Assembly: GCA_958430865.1 (NCBI GenBank)
Contig: CAUDNR010001682.1
Coordinates: forward strand, 1 to 11,010
Source of the DNA: Entrophospora sp. SA101
Lineage: Eukaryota > Glomeromycota > Glomeromycetes > Entrophosporales > Entrophosporaceae
Direction of reading: 5' to 3'
Length of the DNA: 11,010 nucleotides
Each line of letters begins with the position of its first letter. Positions within the stretch are counted from its first letter, which is position 1. Under the pieces are notes generated by a model. That model saw nothing but the letters and a program-made list of their open reading frames with translations, searched no databases and was not told where the DNA came from. The translations under genes were made by a program, and so were the position numbers. Positions 1 through 7,928 of the stretch are shown in pieces.

Positions 1-74
1 TGAAGAAGATGGGATGGGAATATAAAGCTCATAGTAAAGATCTATATTTTGATGGTCATGAGCGACCAGATGTA
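1..74 (+). CDS. 3' part of an exon of an unrecognised gene (runs off left edge)
   Basis: Reading from base 3, the frame is open through a Trp/Tyr/Lys-rich stretch containing the motif DGHERPDV and ends at a consensus splice donor, GTGAGT, at 75-80. DGHER-type motifs recur in uncharacterised, probably transposon-linked proteins of repeat-rich fungi; that is a vague recollection, not an identification. The fragment is only about 24 codons and its start lies outside the window, so function cannot be stated. The only nearby acceptor (AG at 149-150) joins to a frame that stops after four codons, so either the gene is broken here or the following piece belongs to something else. Confidence 0.4.
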
Positions 75-150
75 GTGAGTATCTTTTACTTTTTCATAAA
101 TTCCTAGGAATAAATATTACAAATATTTAATTGTTTAATTGTTTAATTAG
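75..150 (+). other. putative intron with a TTTAATTG microrepeat
   Basis: The segment begins GTGAGT and ends TTAATTAG, a normal size (76 bp) for this locus. Its 3' half contains several near-tandem copies of the 8-mer TTTAATTG (about 126-161), which spill past the acceptor. Support is the splice consensus alone. Confidence 0.35.
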
Positions 151-244
151 ATGTTTAATTGGTGAAATTGATCAAGAAAGAGATGCATCCATAAATTTGT
201 CTGAAATAAAAGCTGCACCAATAAATGATATCTCTAAACGTTAA
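151..244 (+). pseudogene. possible terminal exon or fragment, frame mismatch with the upstream exon
   Basis: After a TTAG acceptor at 147-150, the frame beginning at base 152 is open for 30 codons, rich in Glu, Ile, Lys and Ala, and ends with TAA at 242-244. To join the exon ending at 74 it would need a phase-2 donor, but that exon ends in phase 0, so the reading frame does not carry through. It could be the last exon of a broken gene, a gene with a different donor, or chance. The product is not recognised. Confidence 0.25.
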
Positions 245-757
245 CATATATATTTACAAATTAATATTTTCTTCTCAAAAATTAACTGGTTAATTTAACT
301 GATCAAATTGGTTAATAGTCACATGACATCAATGAGGGAATGAATCAAATAAAAATACAGATTTATATATATATATTTTTATATCATGAACAAAATTTCT
401 AGAATTCCGAACAGCCTGGGCCAACTTGCAGATTGACTTTTAACAATTATCATTCAATTGGGCTGTTGTTATCCCTTAAATATATATAGATTTTTTATGA
501 AAAAACACATTGTGTCACATTCAAACTGGTGTTTAATGCCCAAGTTCAAATCACATTTTCCAAGTTAATTTGATCCATAGAACAACTCTGCTTTGTTTGT
601 TTACTTGTTGGTTTTTGTTTTTAAAGAAGTTAAAAAAACATATAAAAACATGTAAAAACAACAAAATCACATTGTATCCAACCTGTATCTATTATTTGTG
701 CTTAAAACACATGTACACAGATTAATTTTGACACATAAAACAACTTTTATTTAGTAT
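245..757. other. AT-rich spacer, no gene seen
   Basis: No open frame of useful length on either strand and no RNA gene recognised. It contains a short TA run (about 363-378) and A-rich stretches. A block with slightly higher G+C near 400-475 may be old repeat sequence but has no defined ends. Confidence 0.5.
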
Positions 758-1127
758 TGTCACCGGAATGCGAATTGGACCTTAATTCGCTGATCAATAA
801 CCCTGAAAATCTGGAGTAATATTTTATATCTTATTTTTATATGGGGCATACTGCAACAAAACCAGACAAAGTGAATATTAATAGCAATAATTATGATGAT
901 TTTTTATTAACCAATACACAATTTACAATTATTTCATGATATTATAATGCAAATAAGGAGTAAAATCGTCTTCACTGGTGTAATATAGTACCTGACATTA
1001 CAAATGCCTCCACTATTAAATTCTATTAATAATTTTTTTTTGATAAAAAGATCTTGATTTGTTGTTATTTCATGATACTATAAACGCAAATAAGGAGTAA
1101 AATCGTCTTCAGCTGGTGTAATATAGT
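758..1127. repeat. dispersed repeat, left copy (370 bp, identical to 7929-8298)
   Basis: Every base from 758 to 1127 matches 7929-8298 at a constant offset of 7171 with no gap that I can find by eye. The unit starts abruptly with TGTCACCGG. Twelve bases in is a perfect 7-bp stem, GCGAATT/AATTCGC (770-776 with 784-790), around a 7-base loop. From 931 it consists of a roughly 136-bp unit (931-1066) and the beginning of a second (1067-1127), after which the two copies diverge. A degraded third partial unit follows at about 1133-1170. No coding capacity is seen. The terminal hairpin plus internal tandem units suggests a non-autonomous mobile element. Confidence 0.9.
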
Positions 1128-1218
1128 TTATTAAGTAAAAAATCATCTTCATATCAAATAGTATAATATAGTGAAGTTTCGCCGCATATAAATAAACGTT
1201 CATTGTTTTACGAACCTT

Positions 1219-1359
1219 AAAAAATAAAATGAATTTTTCGGAATTTTCGAAAAAAAATCTTTAACTCGAAAATTTACCACAATGGCAGGTTCTAACGACC
1301 TTTGTGGTATAAGTAAAAAATGCGTCTTATGTTTAAATCTAGTTATATCTAAAATTCTA
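1219..1359 (+). repeat. left inverted repeat of the Tc1-like element (core)
   Basis: About 140 bp that match the reverse complement of 1926-2067 with scattered substitutions and small length differences in A runs. Distinctive shared words include ACCACAATGGCA, TCTAACGACCTTT and TGCGTCTTATGTTTAAATC. Long inverted repeats of this kind occur in several Tc1-family elements and carry transposase binding sites. Confidence 0.9.
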
Positions 1360-1512
1360 GAGCATTTGGTAGATTAATTAATAAGAAAAAAAAATAAAAC
1401 GTAGAAAATTTTACGAACGATTCAACCTCAAACTGCTCACCAATTTGAAACATAAAAGACATCAAAAAATATATGAAACTGTTTTAAATTGATTTATATT
1501 ATTAAAAAAAAA

Positions 1513-1841
1513 TCAATATCGTGCCGGGTTTCCTTTATTTTTTAAAACAGCATCCACTCTTCGTGGCATACTATTTATTAAACCATTCCCATTTAATAAA
1601 TTGAATAGTTCGGTTTTATTTTTTGTTTTGGGTTTCTCATTCTAAGTCTTCTTTTTAAATCCTGCCAGGTCTAAGAGCTGGAGTTGTTTTATTTTTTGGA
1701 AAATAATCATTAATGGTCTTTTTCGACTGCATTTTTGGATCTATTTAATATGCGAGCTATTTCTCTATAAGAAAAATCGGCTTTTTTTAAGCCAAAAATT
1801 TCCCCGCGTTCGAATTCAGATAATTGAGTAGCTTTGGTCAT
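1513..1841 (-). pseudogene. Tc1-like transposase remnant (N-terminal HTH plus C-terminal tail)
   Basis: From ATG at 1841 the - strand reads a typical Tc1-family helix-turn-helix start: about 42 residues including FERGEIFGLKKA and YREIARILNRS. The frame then breaks. A shifted frame gives TPALRPGRI, matching the linker between the two HTH subdomains where these proteins usually have a GRPKK-like motif, followed by stops. The last part, in another frame, gives SMPRRVDAVLKNKGNPARY before TGA at 1513-1515, the characteristic C-terminus of Tc1 transposases. The DDE/D catalytic core between them is deleted. About 110 codons remain of about 340, so no enzyme is made. Confidence 0.88.
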
Positions 1842-1925
1842 TTTAAATTCTCTTTAAAAAAAATAAAATGGTCGAAGTTTATCTTTAAACGAATTATTTT
1901 AAAAGATCTTCAAAATTAATTCGTT

Positions 1926-2067
1926 TAGAATTTTGGATATAACTAGATTTAAACATAAGACGCATTTTTCACTTATACCATAAAGGTCGTTAGAACTTGC
2001 CATTGTGGTCAATTTTCGAGTTAAAGATTTTTTTGAAAATTCCGAAAAATTCATTTTTATTTTTTTT
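1926..2067 (-). repeat. right inverted repeat of the Tc1-like element (core)
   Basis: Inverted partner of 1219-1359, beginning at TAGAATTTTGGATAT and running to the T-rich tract near 2060. Differences from the left arm are mostly single bases, which suggests a moderately old insertion. Confidence 0.9.
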
Positions 2068-2132
2068 TATTCAATTATTTCCAATGATACGCAAGTGTCC
2101 TTATTTATGATCAGTAAGTGTAACTTCTTTTA

Positions 2133-2903
2133 TTATTAATATGTAGGTTTTACATCCCAAAATTTCACTAATTGTGGTGTACACATGAATTAATTTGTTT
2201 CTTGTATGGTTCAAGCCATCTAACACTAATATTAATATTAATATGAAAATCTGTTAAATCCGTCAAATACTGACAAGTTTTATTGTTATGACTCAAGCTT
2301 CAAAACTTATCGGCCAGTTTTTTCTTGAACTAAAAATTGGCTGAGCCTTAGAATTTTGAAAATTCCAAATTTTGTTGTATATACACTTAAAGTAGTAACA
2401 AATTTTCAAAATATTGTGATAGCAACATGAAAATTATTACATGAATTGACATCATTTTTAAAGCTGAATTGAATAGCGGTGTGGGGGGTTTTTTTTAAAG
2501 TCCAACATGTATGTGTCTGGGTTGATAAATTCCATTATTATAAATATAATTAGCATTTCTCATTGGCAACTCAAGATGCTTACTAATTACCTTGACAGTT
2601 TTTGTACAGATTACAGTAATAAAATAATTTATAATTTATATAAAAAAACAAATTATGTTTACAAAGGAGTATTGATATATATTTCGAGTAAGAATGAAGT
2701 TAATATTATAAGTTTTTTTTAATATGGTGAATGTGAACCTTATACGAAACTTCTTATCACTATTTGTAGTTACTACAATCATATTTATTAAACTGGAGAA
2801 AAAATGATGACCTTTTAATCTTTCTTTTAAAATTAGAGGACTGAAAGGCCAATAAAATACTCCAATGCATTGTAGTATTAGTGTGTAAAAAATGAATTAG
2901 CAC
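2133..2903. other. AT-rich spacer downstream of the KH gene
   Basis: No convincing gene. One open frame (2507-2722, +) is dominated by Ile, Asn, Tyr and Ser, as expected of random AT-rich sequence, and has no recognisable motif. An ATTAATATTAATAT palindrome lies near 2230-2243. The right part (about 2780-2903) is the likely 3' untranslated region of the - strand KH gene. Confidence 0.5.
2784..2789 (-). terminator. candidate poly(A) signal AATAAA for the KH gene
   Basis: On the - strand AATAAA occurs about 115 bases after the TGA stop of the KH gene, within an AT-rich 3' flank. It is the first canonical hexamer downstream of that stop that I see. In such AT-rich DNA a chance match is possible. 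Confidence 0.4.
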
Positions 2904-3176
2904 TCAGATAAATTCAAAATGTTTAGAGTTGTATTTTCGATTGTTTCTATTCTGTTCTTTTCTCCAGTTAATTAATATTTCAAATATCATATCCTTAGCC
3001 ACTACAATATTTTCTTTACTGCCAATGATCACAATTGTATCATCGTCGTTAACTTCAGGCATGTTAATCACACATTGGCTCTCTCTTCTAATATATGAAA
3101 TAACTGATCCTCCGCCTCCAATGATATGTCGATGATATGTTTGAGGAATTGATAGATATCCGGTACATGCATTAAC
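2904..3176 (-). CDS. KH gene exon 8 (last KH domain and C-terminus)
   Basis: Ninety codons plus TGA (2904-2906). It holds one well-conserved KH repeat: YLSIPQTYHRHIIGGGGSVI with loop GGGG (residues about 1136-1139), then CVINMPEV, strand TIVIIGSKENIVVAKDM and a final helix. It ends in a basic/Asn-rich tail (WRKEQNRNNRKYNSK). Ending on a KH repeat with a basic tail fits vigilin/Scp160 architecture. The acceptor is GTTAG, in phase 0 with exon 7. Confidence 0.85.
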   Translation of the reverse strand, partial: VNACTGYLSIPQTYHRHIIGGGGSVISYIRRESQCVINMPEVNDDDTIVIIGSKENIVVAKDMIFEILINWRKEQNRNNRKYNSKHFEFI

Positions 3177-6100
3177 CTAACATATAATTAAAAGAAAGAA
3201 AGAGGAGTTAAGGAAGTAGGAATAAATCAATTAAAAAATTATTTCATAATTACCGCTTGTTCTAATAATTCATTTAAATATTTTATAGCTTGTTCGACTT
3301 GTCCTCTTGCACCTTTAAGCGTCCAAGAAATAAATTTCGAAACTTTTTCTTTATCATTTTCAATTCTATTTCCAATCCTTGGTTCCACCTCTTCCACCTC
3401 TTCCATCTCCTCATCCTCACCATCATCGTCGATAATTTTAAAAACAAATTTATTAACATTGAATTCATCATCATCATTTCCTTCTGCCTCTTCGATAACA
3501 CCTTTGGTAGATTTTTTAAAAATTGGTCTTTTATTAATAATTGTTGAAATTTGTTTCCTTTCATTTGTTTGATGTTTAATTTGTACATTGTACATGTTTG
3601 TTAATTTTCTTGACGTTGATCCATTATCATTAATTACATTGTATAGTTTACATGGAAATTTAAACACATCTTCATATTGAAGTATTGATAATATTTCTTC
3701 TTTGGCCAATTCAACGTTTTCAACTTCTTTTCCTATTATTTTTATTAAATCATCACCTGTCAGCTCTCCTTTTCCTTTTTTCCGTGTCACTCTTATATAA
3801 TTATAGAAACGTGAAGAACCAGGTAAATGAAGCTCGACATTAAACTTATTTTCAATTTTATGAAGTTGGCATCCACGCTTGCCTCTAATAACTGAATGTT
3901 CATATCTGGGAACTTTAATAGCATCAATTATTAAATTTTTCTGTGCAAAAAAAATTTGTGTTATAAATAATAATAAAAAAATAGACATTGAAATCTATAA
4001 CAATATCAATTAATTAATACATACTTCTTGTTCATTAATTAAAATTTCAAATTCCTCTTTAATTTTTTCCACGAGTTCTTTATTTGCTTTAATTAAGACC
4101 ACATCACTCGCACGGCCAGGAAACCTGACCATTTCAGCTTGGACACTCTTATTCTTTGGTCCACCAGCTTTTGCTATAATCTCATTGATATTATCAAACA
4201 ATAAACTATGATGCCTGGGATTAATATTTATAGTGGTTACTGCTTGTTCTTCAATGTCTTTAATAATCTCCAGAATCTTATTTTGGGCCTTGATATTATC
4301 CATTTTATAACCATGCACAGTTACTTTGAAAAACCACCGATTTAGCCTGTTAATTTTAATCTTTGTAGATGTTTCAATACTGATCTCTTTGATTCTTCTT
4401 GATTTCCTGCCAACAATATGTGGCACGTATTTGGCCGGAATAGTGAAACTGAGAACATCATCATATTCTTTTATATAATAAAAAGGGTTTAATAATTCTA
4501 ATCTAGCCGCACTAGTTCCTCTTTTATTACCAGTTATTAATACTTGATAAGATCTTTTTTCATCTAGATCGAGATCTTCATATTCACATTCCCTTTTACA
4601 TTCTTTTTCTACGTTACTACCATCTTCACTTTCATCAATTTCACTACTAATACTAGTAGTAATGATAGCACGATTATTTTGTTTTGGAAATTGAATACGT
4701 ACACCATATTTCTCTGTTAGGTTTGCAATAACTTTAGGTCTCAGTGAAGCATGATACTGCGGTGGAATAATCACACAAACAACAATTTCTCTATTTAATT
4801 TATTAACTGTGCTTAGAATTCGACTCCTGACCTTTTCAACATGAACTTTCATCCCGACTATTTTAACATAAACAAATTTGTCTTCTTTACTGCCATTTTT
4901 TCCCTCATTAAAATGTCTATTATTTATATTTATCGTAACATTATAATTATCACAGATAAATTTTATTTCTTCCTTACAAATAATATCTGAGGCATAGATT
5001 GCTAGAATTTTAAATTCTGCTGTAAATGGTTTAGTATTCTAAAATAACAATTATATAAATATATTATAGATATGGCATGATAATTATAGTCATAATATCC
5101 CTTACAAGTAAAGTAGATGTGTAATGACAAACCTCAATACGTTTAACATCTTCTACTTTTTCATTAATTTCTTCAACCTCTTTAGCAGGTCCTTTAACTA
5201 CAATAGAATTATCTGAAATTTGTTGTGTGTTTAATGATTCATCATTTGCACCTGATGATTTAGACGATCCAGATTTTAATGAAACAGGTGAATATGCACC
5301 ACCGCTACCATTACTACTGTCATTATAAATAATTGTATTCAAAGTATTTTTAATAATATGCTGATAATGTTTGACAGGAGCAGTTAATGTTTGAACAGAA
5401 AAATCTGATGACAAATCACATTCCATTTTTAACAATTCATTTTTCACTTTTTCCATTATTTCCATAATATAAAGTTCTTTTTCTTTCTATCAGAAAACTC
5501 CTTGTCACCCTTTCTACCCTCAAAAACTATCAATATCCCAGGGTTGGCTTCTTTTTCATCAGGAACTATTATTTCAACACCATAAGCATCTTTGATTCGT
5601 TGTAAATTTTGCTCTTTACAACCAATTACATGTTGATTAAATTGTTGACTAATCATTACCACATCAAAACAACTAGGAGGCTATTATATGTATATGTGTA
5701 GGTGATTGTGTATGCATTTGTATATATTAGTGTACTTTTTCTTTAAAATTGTTTGCTATTATTAATAAGTTCATTTTAACTCACCAAATTTTTGATTATT
5801 TCAGTGACTTCTTTTCTAGCATTTTCCACATCTTCAGGTACTTTACCCACAAATTCCATAACCAAATTCTTCATTTTCATTTCTGTTGTTGATGATGATG
5901 ATGATGATGCAATATTTGGGGTAAAAATTTGCACACCAGTTTCTGATTCAATTTTCTTCAACTTGCCTCCATTCCATAAATATTTCAAGACATTAATAGA
6001 ATGTTTCATCAGATTTTCTGTCTGATGAAAGTCAGTAATATCAAGTTGTTGAACATGCATGGAGTTTGCTTTTTCGATTACAGTTTGTAAGGCACCTGCT

Positions 6101-7190
6101 AATTGGTTTTGTGGCCCATAAATTATCACTTTCACTGATTGATCAGTTGCTGGTGGTAATTCTAGTACGCAACCTGTTGTTTCAAGTATTTCATGAAGAT
6201 TAGCACTATTTGGACCAATTAGATATCTATGTTGACGTTTTGGAATGTCAACATCAAGAGCATACGTATTCATTTTCTATATGTTTTGAATATATATGAG
6301 TATGATAATTTCAAAAAAAAAAAATTTAAAAATGTATAAAAAAAGCTTAAAACAATCTACCAAATCTTCATAAAGATCCTCAATCATTTTACTTGCAACC
6401 TTAACTGAATTTCCATCACCAGTGATGGTAATATAATTTTTTTTTATATCGGCAAATGTGGTGTTGAGGTTGTCAAAATTGTAAAAAGGTACATGAATTT
6501 TTGTACCAGTATCAGTACTAATCTTATTTATACGTTGATTATGTGTACCAGCAATCAATGGGTAAAACGTATTTTCAATATGTCTAATATAATGTATTCT
6601 TTTTGTTGCACTCTATATAATCATAACCCATTCAATCACTCAATTAATAAAAAAAATCAAAACAAATGAAATTTATGATTAAAAAAGCATAATCATAATC
6701 ATAAATAAATAAATAAATCATAACGTACCATAGATTTTACAATGTTTTGGATTTCAACTCCTGCTTTACAAATAGCCCACATCTCACCAAAAATTATTAC
6801 ATCCATCATTTCCTCATTCAATTCAGACTTTACTGATTCTTTTTTTGGATTGTTGGGAAGTGATGGTATTGTGATAGATGCACCAGTTGAATTGGAAATT
6901 GATTGTATGAGTGTACCATAAGGTCCTAATAAACAAGAACGGGCCGATGCAGGCACTTGAACAGTGATTCTGCCCTAAACATAAAAAATTCAACCAATTG
7001 AGTAAATTGTTAAATTATAAACCATCCATATATATAACTTTAATGCGCACGCACACAGCACACACAAAAAAAATGATGATACTTTAAGGCCAAACTTATC
7101 AGTTAAAATATCTTTTGCATTAGCAACATCTTTATCTTTTCCCTCAATTAAAAAAGTACCGATAGAACCTTTTGCATTTGCTTGCTCCAT
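2904..7190 (-). CDS. SCP160: multi-KH-domain RNA-binding protein, vigilin/Scp160 family
   Basis: Eight exons join as complement(2904-3176, 3254-3940, 4025-5038, 5133-5680, 5785-6276, 6361-6612, 6729-6974, 7083-7190), about 1206 codons. All seven introns (77-116 bp) have GT..AG borders and all lie in phase 0. The product is almost entirely KH repeats: the back half of one, then thirteen more, close to the 14 KH domains and roughly 1220-1270 residues of yeast Scp160 and animal vigilin. Family members bind mRNA on polysomes and at the ER and affect translation and genome stability. Canonical GxxG loops survive in only some repeats (GPYG, GKRG, GGGG). Oddities: the usual N-terminal region and the front of KH1 are missing, with an in-frame TAA at 7227-7229 only 12 codons before the first ATG. 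A one-base frame break lies in exon 5 near 5478-5482. The start at 7190 is therefore provisional; the gene may be a truncated or decaying copy, or the break may be an assembly error. Confidence 0.85.
3254..3940 (-). CDS. KH gene exon 7 (two KH domains, acidic insert)
   Basis: A 229-codon exon beginning KNLIIDAIKV after a TTTGCACAG acceptor. The first repeat has the canonical loop GKRG (residues about 907-910) in HSVIRGKRGCQLHKIENKF and closes DLIKIIGKEVENVELAKEE. The second starts DVFKFPCKLYNVINDNGS and is interrupted by a long insert with Lys-rich then Asp/Glu-rich tracts (acidic run at residues about 1058-1073). It closes with FISWTLKGARGQVEQAIKYL. The ATG at 3988 lies in the intron and is not the start. 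The donor is GTAATT. Confidence 0.87.
4025..5038 (-). CDS. KH gene exon 6 (four KH domains)
   Basis: A 338-codon exon, open from AAT at 5038. It holds four repeats. The first starts AEFKILAIYASDIICKEE and closes VYVKIVGMKVHVEKV, with no GxxG. The second starts VVCVIIPPQYHASLRPK, carries a Glu/Asp-rich insert and closes YQVLITGN. The third has IPAKYVPHIVGRKSRRIKEI (loop GRKS, residues about 759-762). The fourth has INPRHHSLLFDNINEIIAKA, then GG and VRFPGRASDVVLIKAN, resembling the vigilin repeats that carry a VRFP strand. The ATG at 4852 is internal, since coding similarity continues upstream to the acceptor TTTTAG. The donor is GTATGT. Confidence 0.87.
5133..5680 (-). CDS. KH gene exon 5 (two KH domains) with a one-base frame break
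   Basis: The exon opens at CCT after an AATAG acceptor. The first repeat reads HVIGCKEQNLQRI, YGVEIIVPDE and ILIVFEGRKGD. After DRKKK the frame runs into TAA (5457-5459), while the rest of the closing helix, IMEIMEKVKNELLKM, continues in a second frame from about 5475. One added base in the A5 run (T5 on + at 5478-5482) would join them without gap. The second repeat is strongly degenerate: it lacks a GxxG loop and carries a Ser/Gly-rich insert before SIVVKGPAKEVEEI. The exon length of 548 is one short of a multiple of three, as expected for a single lost base. The donor is GTTTGT. Confidence 0.8.
5785..6276 (-). CDS. KH gene exon 4 (two KH domains, poly-Ser tract)
   Basis: A 164-codon exon. 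The first repeat has YLIGPNSANLHEI (loop GPNS, degenerate) and strand VKVIIYG. The second has a variant loop in LWNGGKLKKIESETG, then a run of six serines encoded by a GAT-type microsatellite on the opposite strand (about 5886-5909), and closes with LVMEFVGKVPEDVENARKEV. The serine run sits in the variable loop, where length change is tolerated. The donor is GTGAGT and the acceptor TATAG. Confidence 0.85.
6361..6612 (-). CDS. KH gene exon 3 (one KH domain, degenerate loop)
   Basis: Eighty-four codons. After about twelve linker residues comes YPLIAGTHNQRINKI, then TGTKIHVP, and the closing strand YITITGDG with a final helix. The loop is GTHN instead of GxxG, so nucleic-acid binding by this repeat is doubtful. 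The acceptor could be TATAG before AGT (6613-6614, in phase) or two bases later; the phase favours the first. Confidence 0.8.
6613..6728 (-). other. KH gene intron 2 with AAAT repeats
   Basis: A 116-bp GTACGT..TATAG intron, the longest in the gene. It includes four to five tandem AAAT units (about 6702-6719 on +) and several imperfect ATAATC repeats next to them. Confidence 0.6.
6729..6974 (-). CDS. KH gene exon 2 (one KH domain, GPYG loop)
   Basis: Eighty-two codons encoding exactly one KH repeat. It opens GRITVQVPAS, has a canonical loop GPYG (protein residues about 53-56), a helix, strand SITIPSL, an acidic/Lys loop, strand DVIIFGE and a final helix EIQNIVKSM. The acceptor is TTTAG and the donor GTACGT. 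The intact loop makes this one of the repeats most likely to bind nucleic acid. Confidence 0.85.
6975..7082 (-). other. KH gene intron 1 with CA-rich microsatellite
   Basis: A 108-bp GTATCA..TTTAG intron. On the + strand it contains an impure CA-dinucleotide tract (about 7044-7066), the only such tract in the gene. Simple-sequence length variation would be expected here. Confidence 0.6.
7083..7190 (-). CDS. KH gene exon 1 as seen (half KH domain)
   Basis: Thirty-six codons from ATG 7190 to a GTATCA donor. They contain GTFLIEG followed by a KDVANAKDIL helix, which is the last strand and last helix of a type I KH fold. The expected first strand, GxxG loop and second helix should precede it in the same exon. 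Upstream, the same frame holds a strand-like KINYQL but then meets TAA at 7227-7229. The exon is thus truncated, begins at an unseen splice site, or is damaged. No promoter motif is evident upstream. Confidence 0.6.
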
Positions 7191-7928
7191 CCCATTTAAT
7201 TGATAGTTGATTTTTTCATTGACCGATTAATTGACCAAATATAATAATATTCAGTGATAATCGATGTCTTGTGTAACTGGATTGAAAATTTCTCACGTCC
7301 ATTCATTTAAAATGAAAGAAAACCCTTCAGCCACCATAACAGGAGAAAGCAATAATACATATTTTAAAGAAAAGCAAAGTAAAGAGTGATTCTAAAAAGT
7401 CAAGTTGGGATGAAAATATGATCCATTCTTATGGTGAAACATAATGAAAATAGATTTCCTGTTTTGTCAAAGTTAGTTACTATGCACCTACAATGTCCAC
7501 TCCAAGTAAGAGATTATTTAGTCAGCTGGAAATACAATAACCTCAAGAAAAAAACGTGAACCACTTTTATTTGTTTTTTTGAAAATTTTTGATAATTTTG
7601 ATAAAATGTAAAATGATTAATATTAATAAATTTAAAATTCATAGTTAATTTGGGGCATGCTGCAACAAAACCAAAGTGAACATTGGTGTTACCAAGAATT
7701 TCAGGGATCAATAGTGCTTGTTTAACATCACAATTGTATTACTGGTGTAATGTGTCATGATATTTGTCTAGACAAAAATAGCTAATATGAAACTCATTTA
7801 CATTAGGTCTACCATGGAACCCATAAATTACAGCACAATTAGAAGTATTTTGAAGAAGGAACAAGGTGAAAAAATTGCTCAAAATAAATGATACTCAGGC
7901 ACTAGAAGCTTACCTAAAATAATGAATG
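7191..7928. other. spacer upstream of the KH gene, repeat debris
   Basis: No gene is supported. I searched the - strand for the missing front of the first KH domain (a GxxG loop flanked by Ile/Val-rich strands) and did not find it. Bases 7651-7679 are a diverged copy of 842-873 in the dispersed repeat (shared GGGCAT, CTGCAACAAAACCA, AAAGTGAA), followed by scattered words also present there (7741-7762). A short + frame at 7814-7891 has no recognisable motif. If the gene starts at 7190, its promoter should lie here, but no clear element is visible. Confidence 0.45.

Larger units (their letters stand above)
1171..2130 (-). mobile_element. Tc1/mariner-type transposon, internally deleted, non-autonomous
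   Basis: Two long, closely matching inverted repeats face each other, and between them lie remnants of a Tc1-like transposase on the - strand. Weaker similarity between the arms continues outward to GTGAAGTT at 1171 and its inverse AACTTC near 2127. Flanking TA dinucleotides (1169-1170 and 2131-2132) fit the TA target duplication of this superfamily. A complete Tc1-like element of this type is usually longer (about 1.6 kb or more), so roughly 700 bp of the transposase is gone. The copy cannot make its own transposase. It sits immediately after the truncated dispersed repeat, so it probably inserted into it. Exact outer ends are uncertain by a few bases. Confidence 0.85.

Noticed and set aside
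500..570. tRNA-like T-arm word (AAGTTCAAATC)
   Set aside because: No flanking stem, anticodon arm or acceptor stem can be formed around it.
2507..2722. 71-codon open frame on the + strand
   Set aside because: Composition (Ile, Asn, Tyr, Ser) is that of random AT-rich DNA. It has no motif, no gene context and lies in spacer.
2929..3547. + strand open frames opposite the KH gene (2929-3135 and 3290-3547)
   Set aside because: They are antisense shadows of KH exons 7 and 8, whose - strand translation shows clear KH motifs and matching splice phases.
3941..3988. ATG at 3988 with a hydrophobic stretch resembling a signal peptide before KH exon 7
   Set aside because: The stretch is the intron (with its pyrimidine tract and TTTGCACAG acceptor) read through. 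The upstream exon joins in phase 0 with continuing KH repeats.
5792..6025. + strand frame with an Asp run
   Set aside because: It is the complement of the serine-encoding microsatellite in KH exon 4. The - strand carries two recognisable KH repeats.
7514..7711. 65-codon - strand frame
   Set aside because: It lies across repeat debris and AT-rich spacer, with no motif and no splice continuity with the KH gene.
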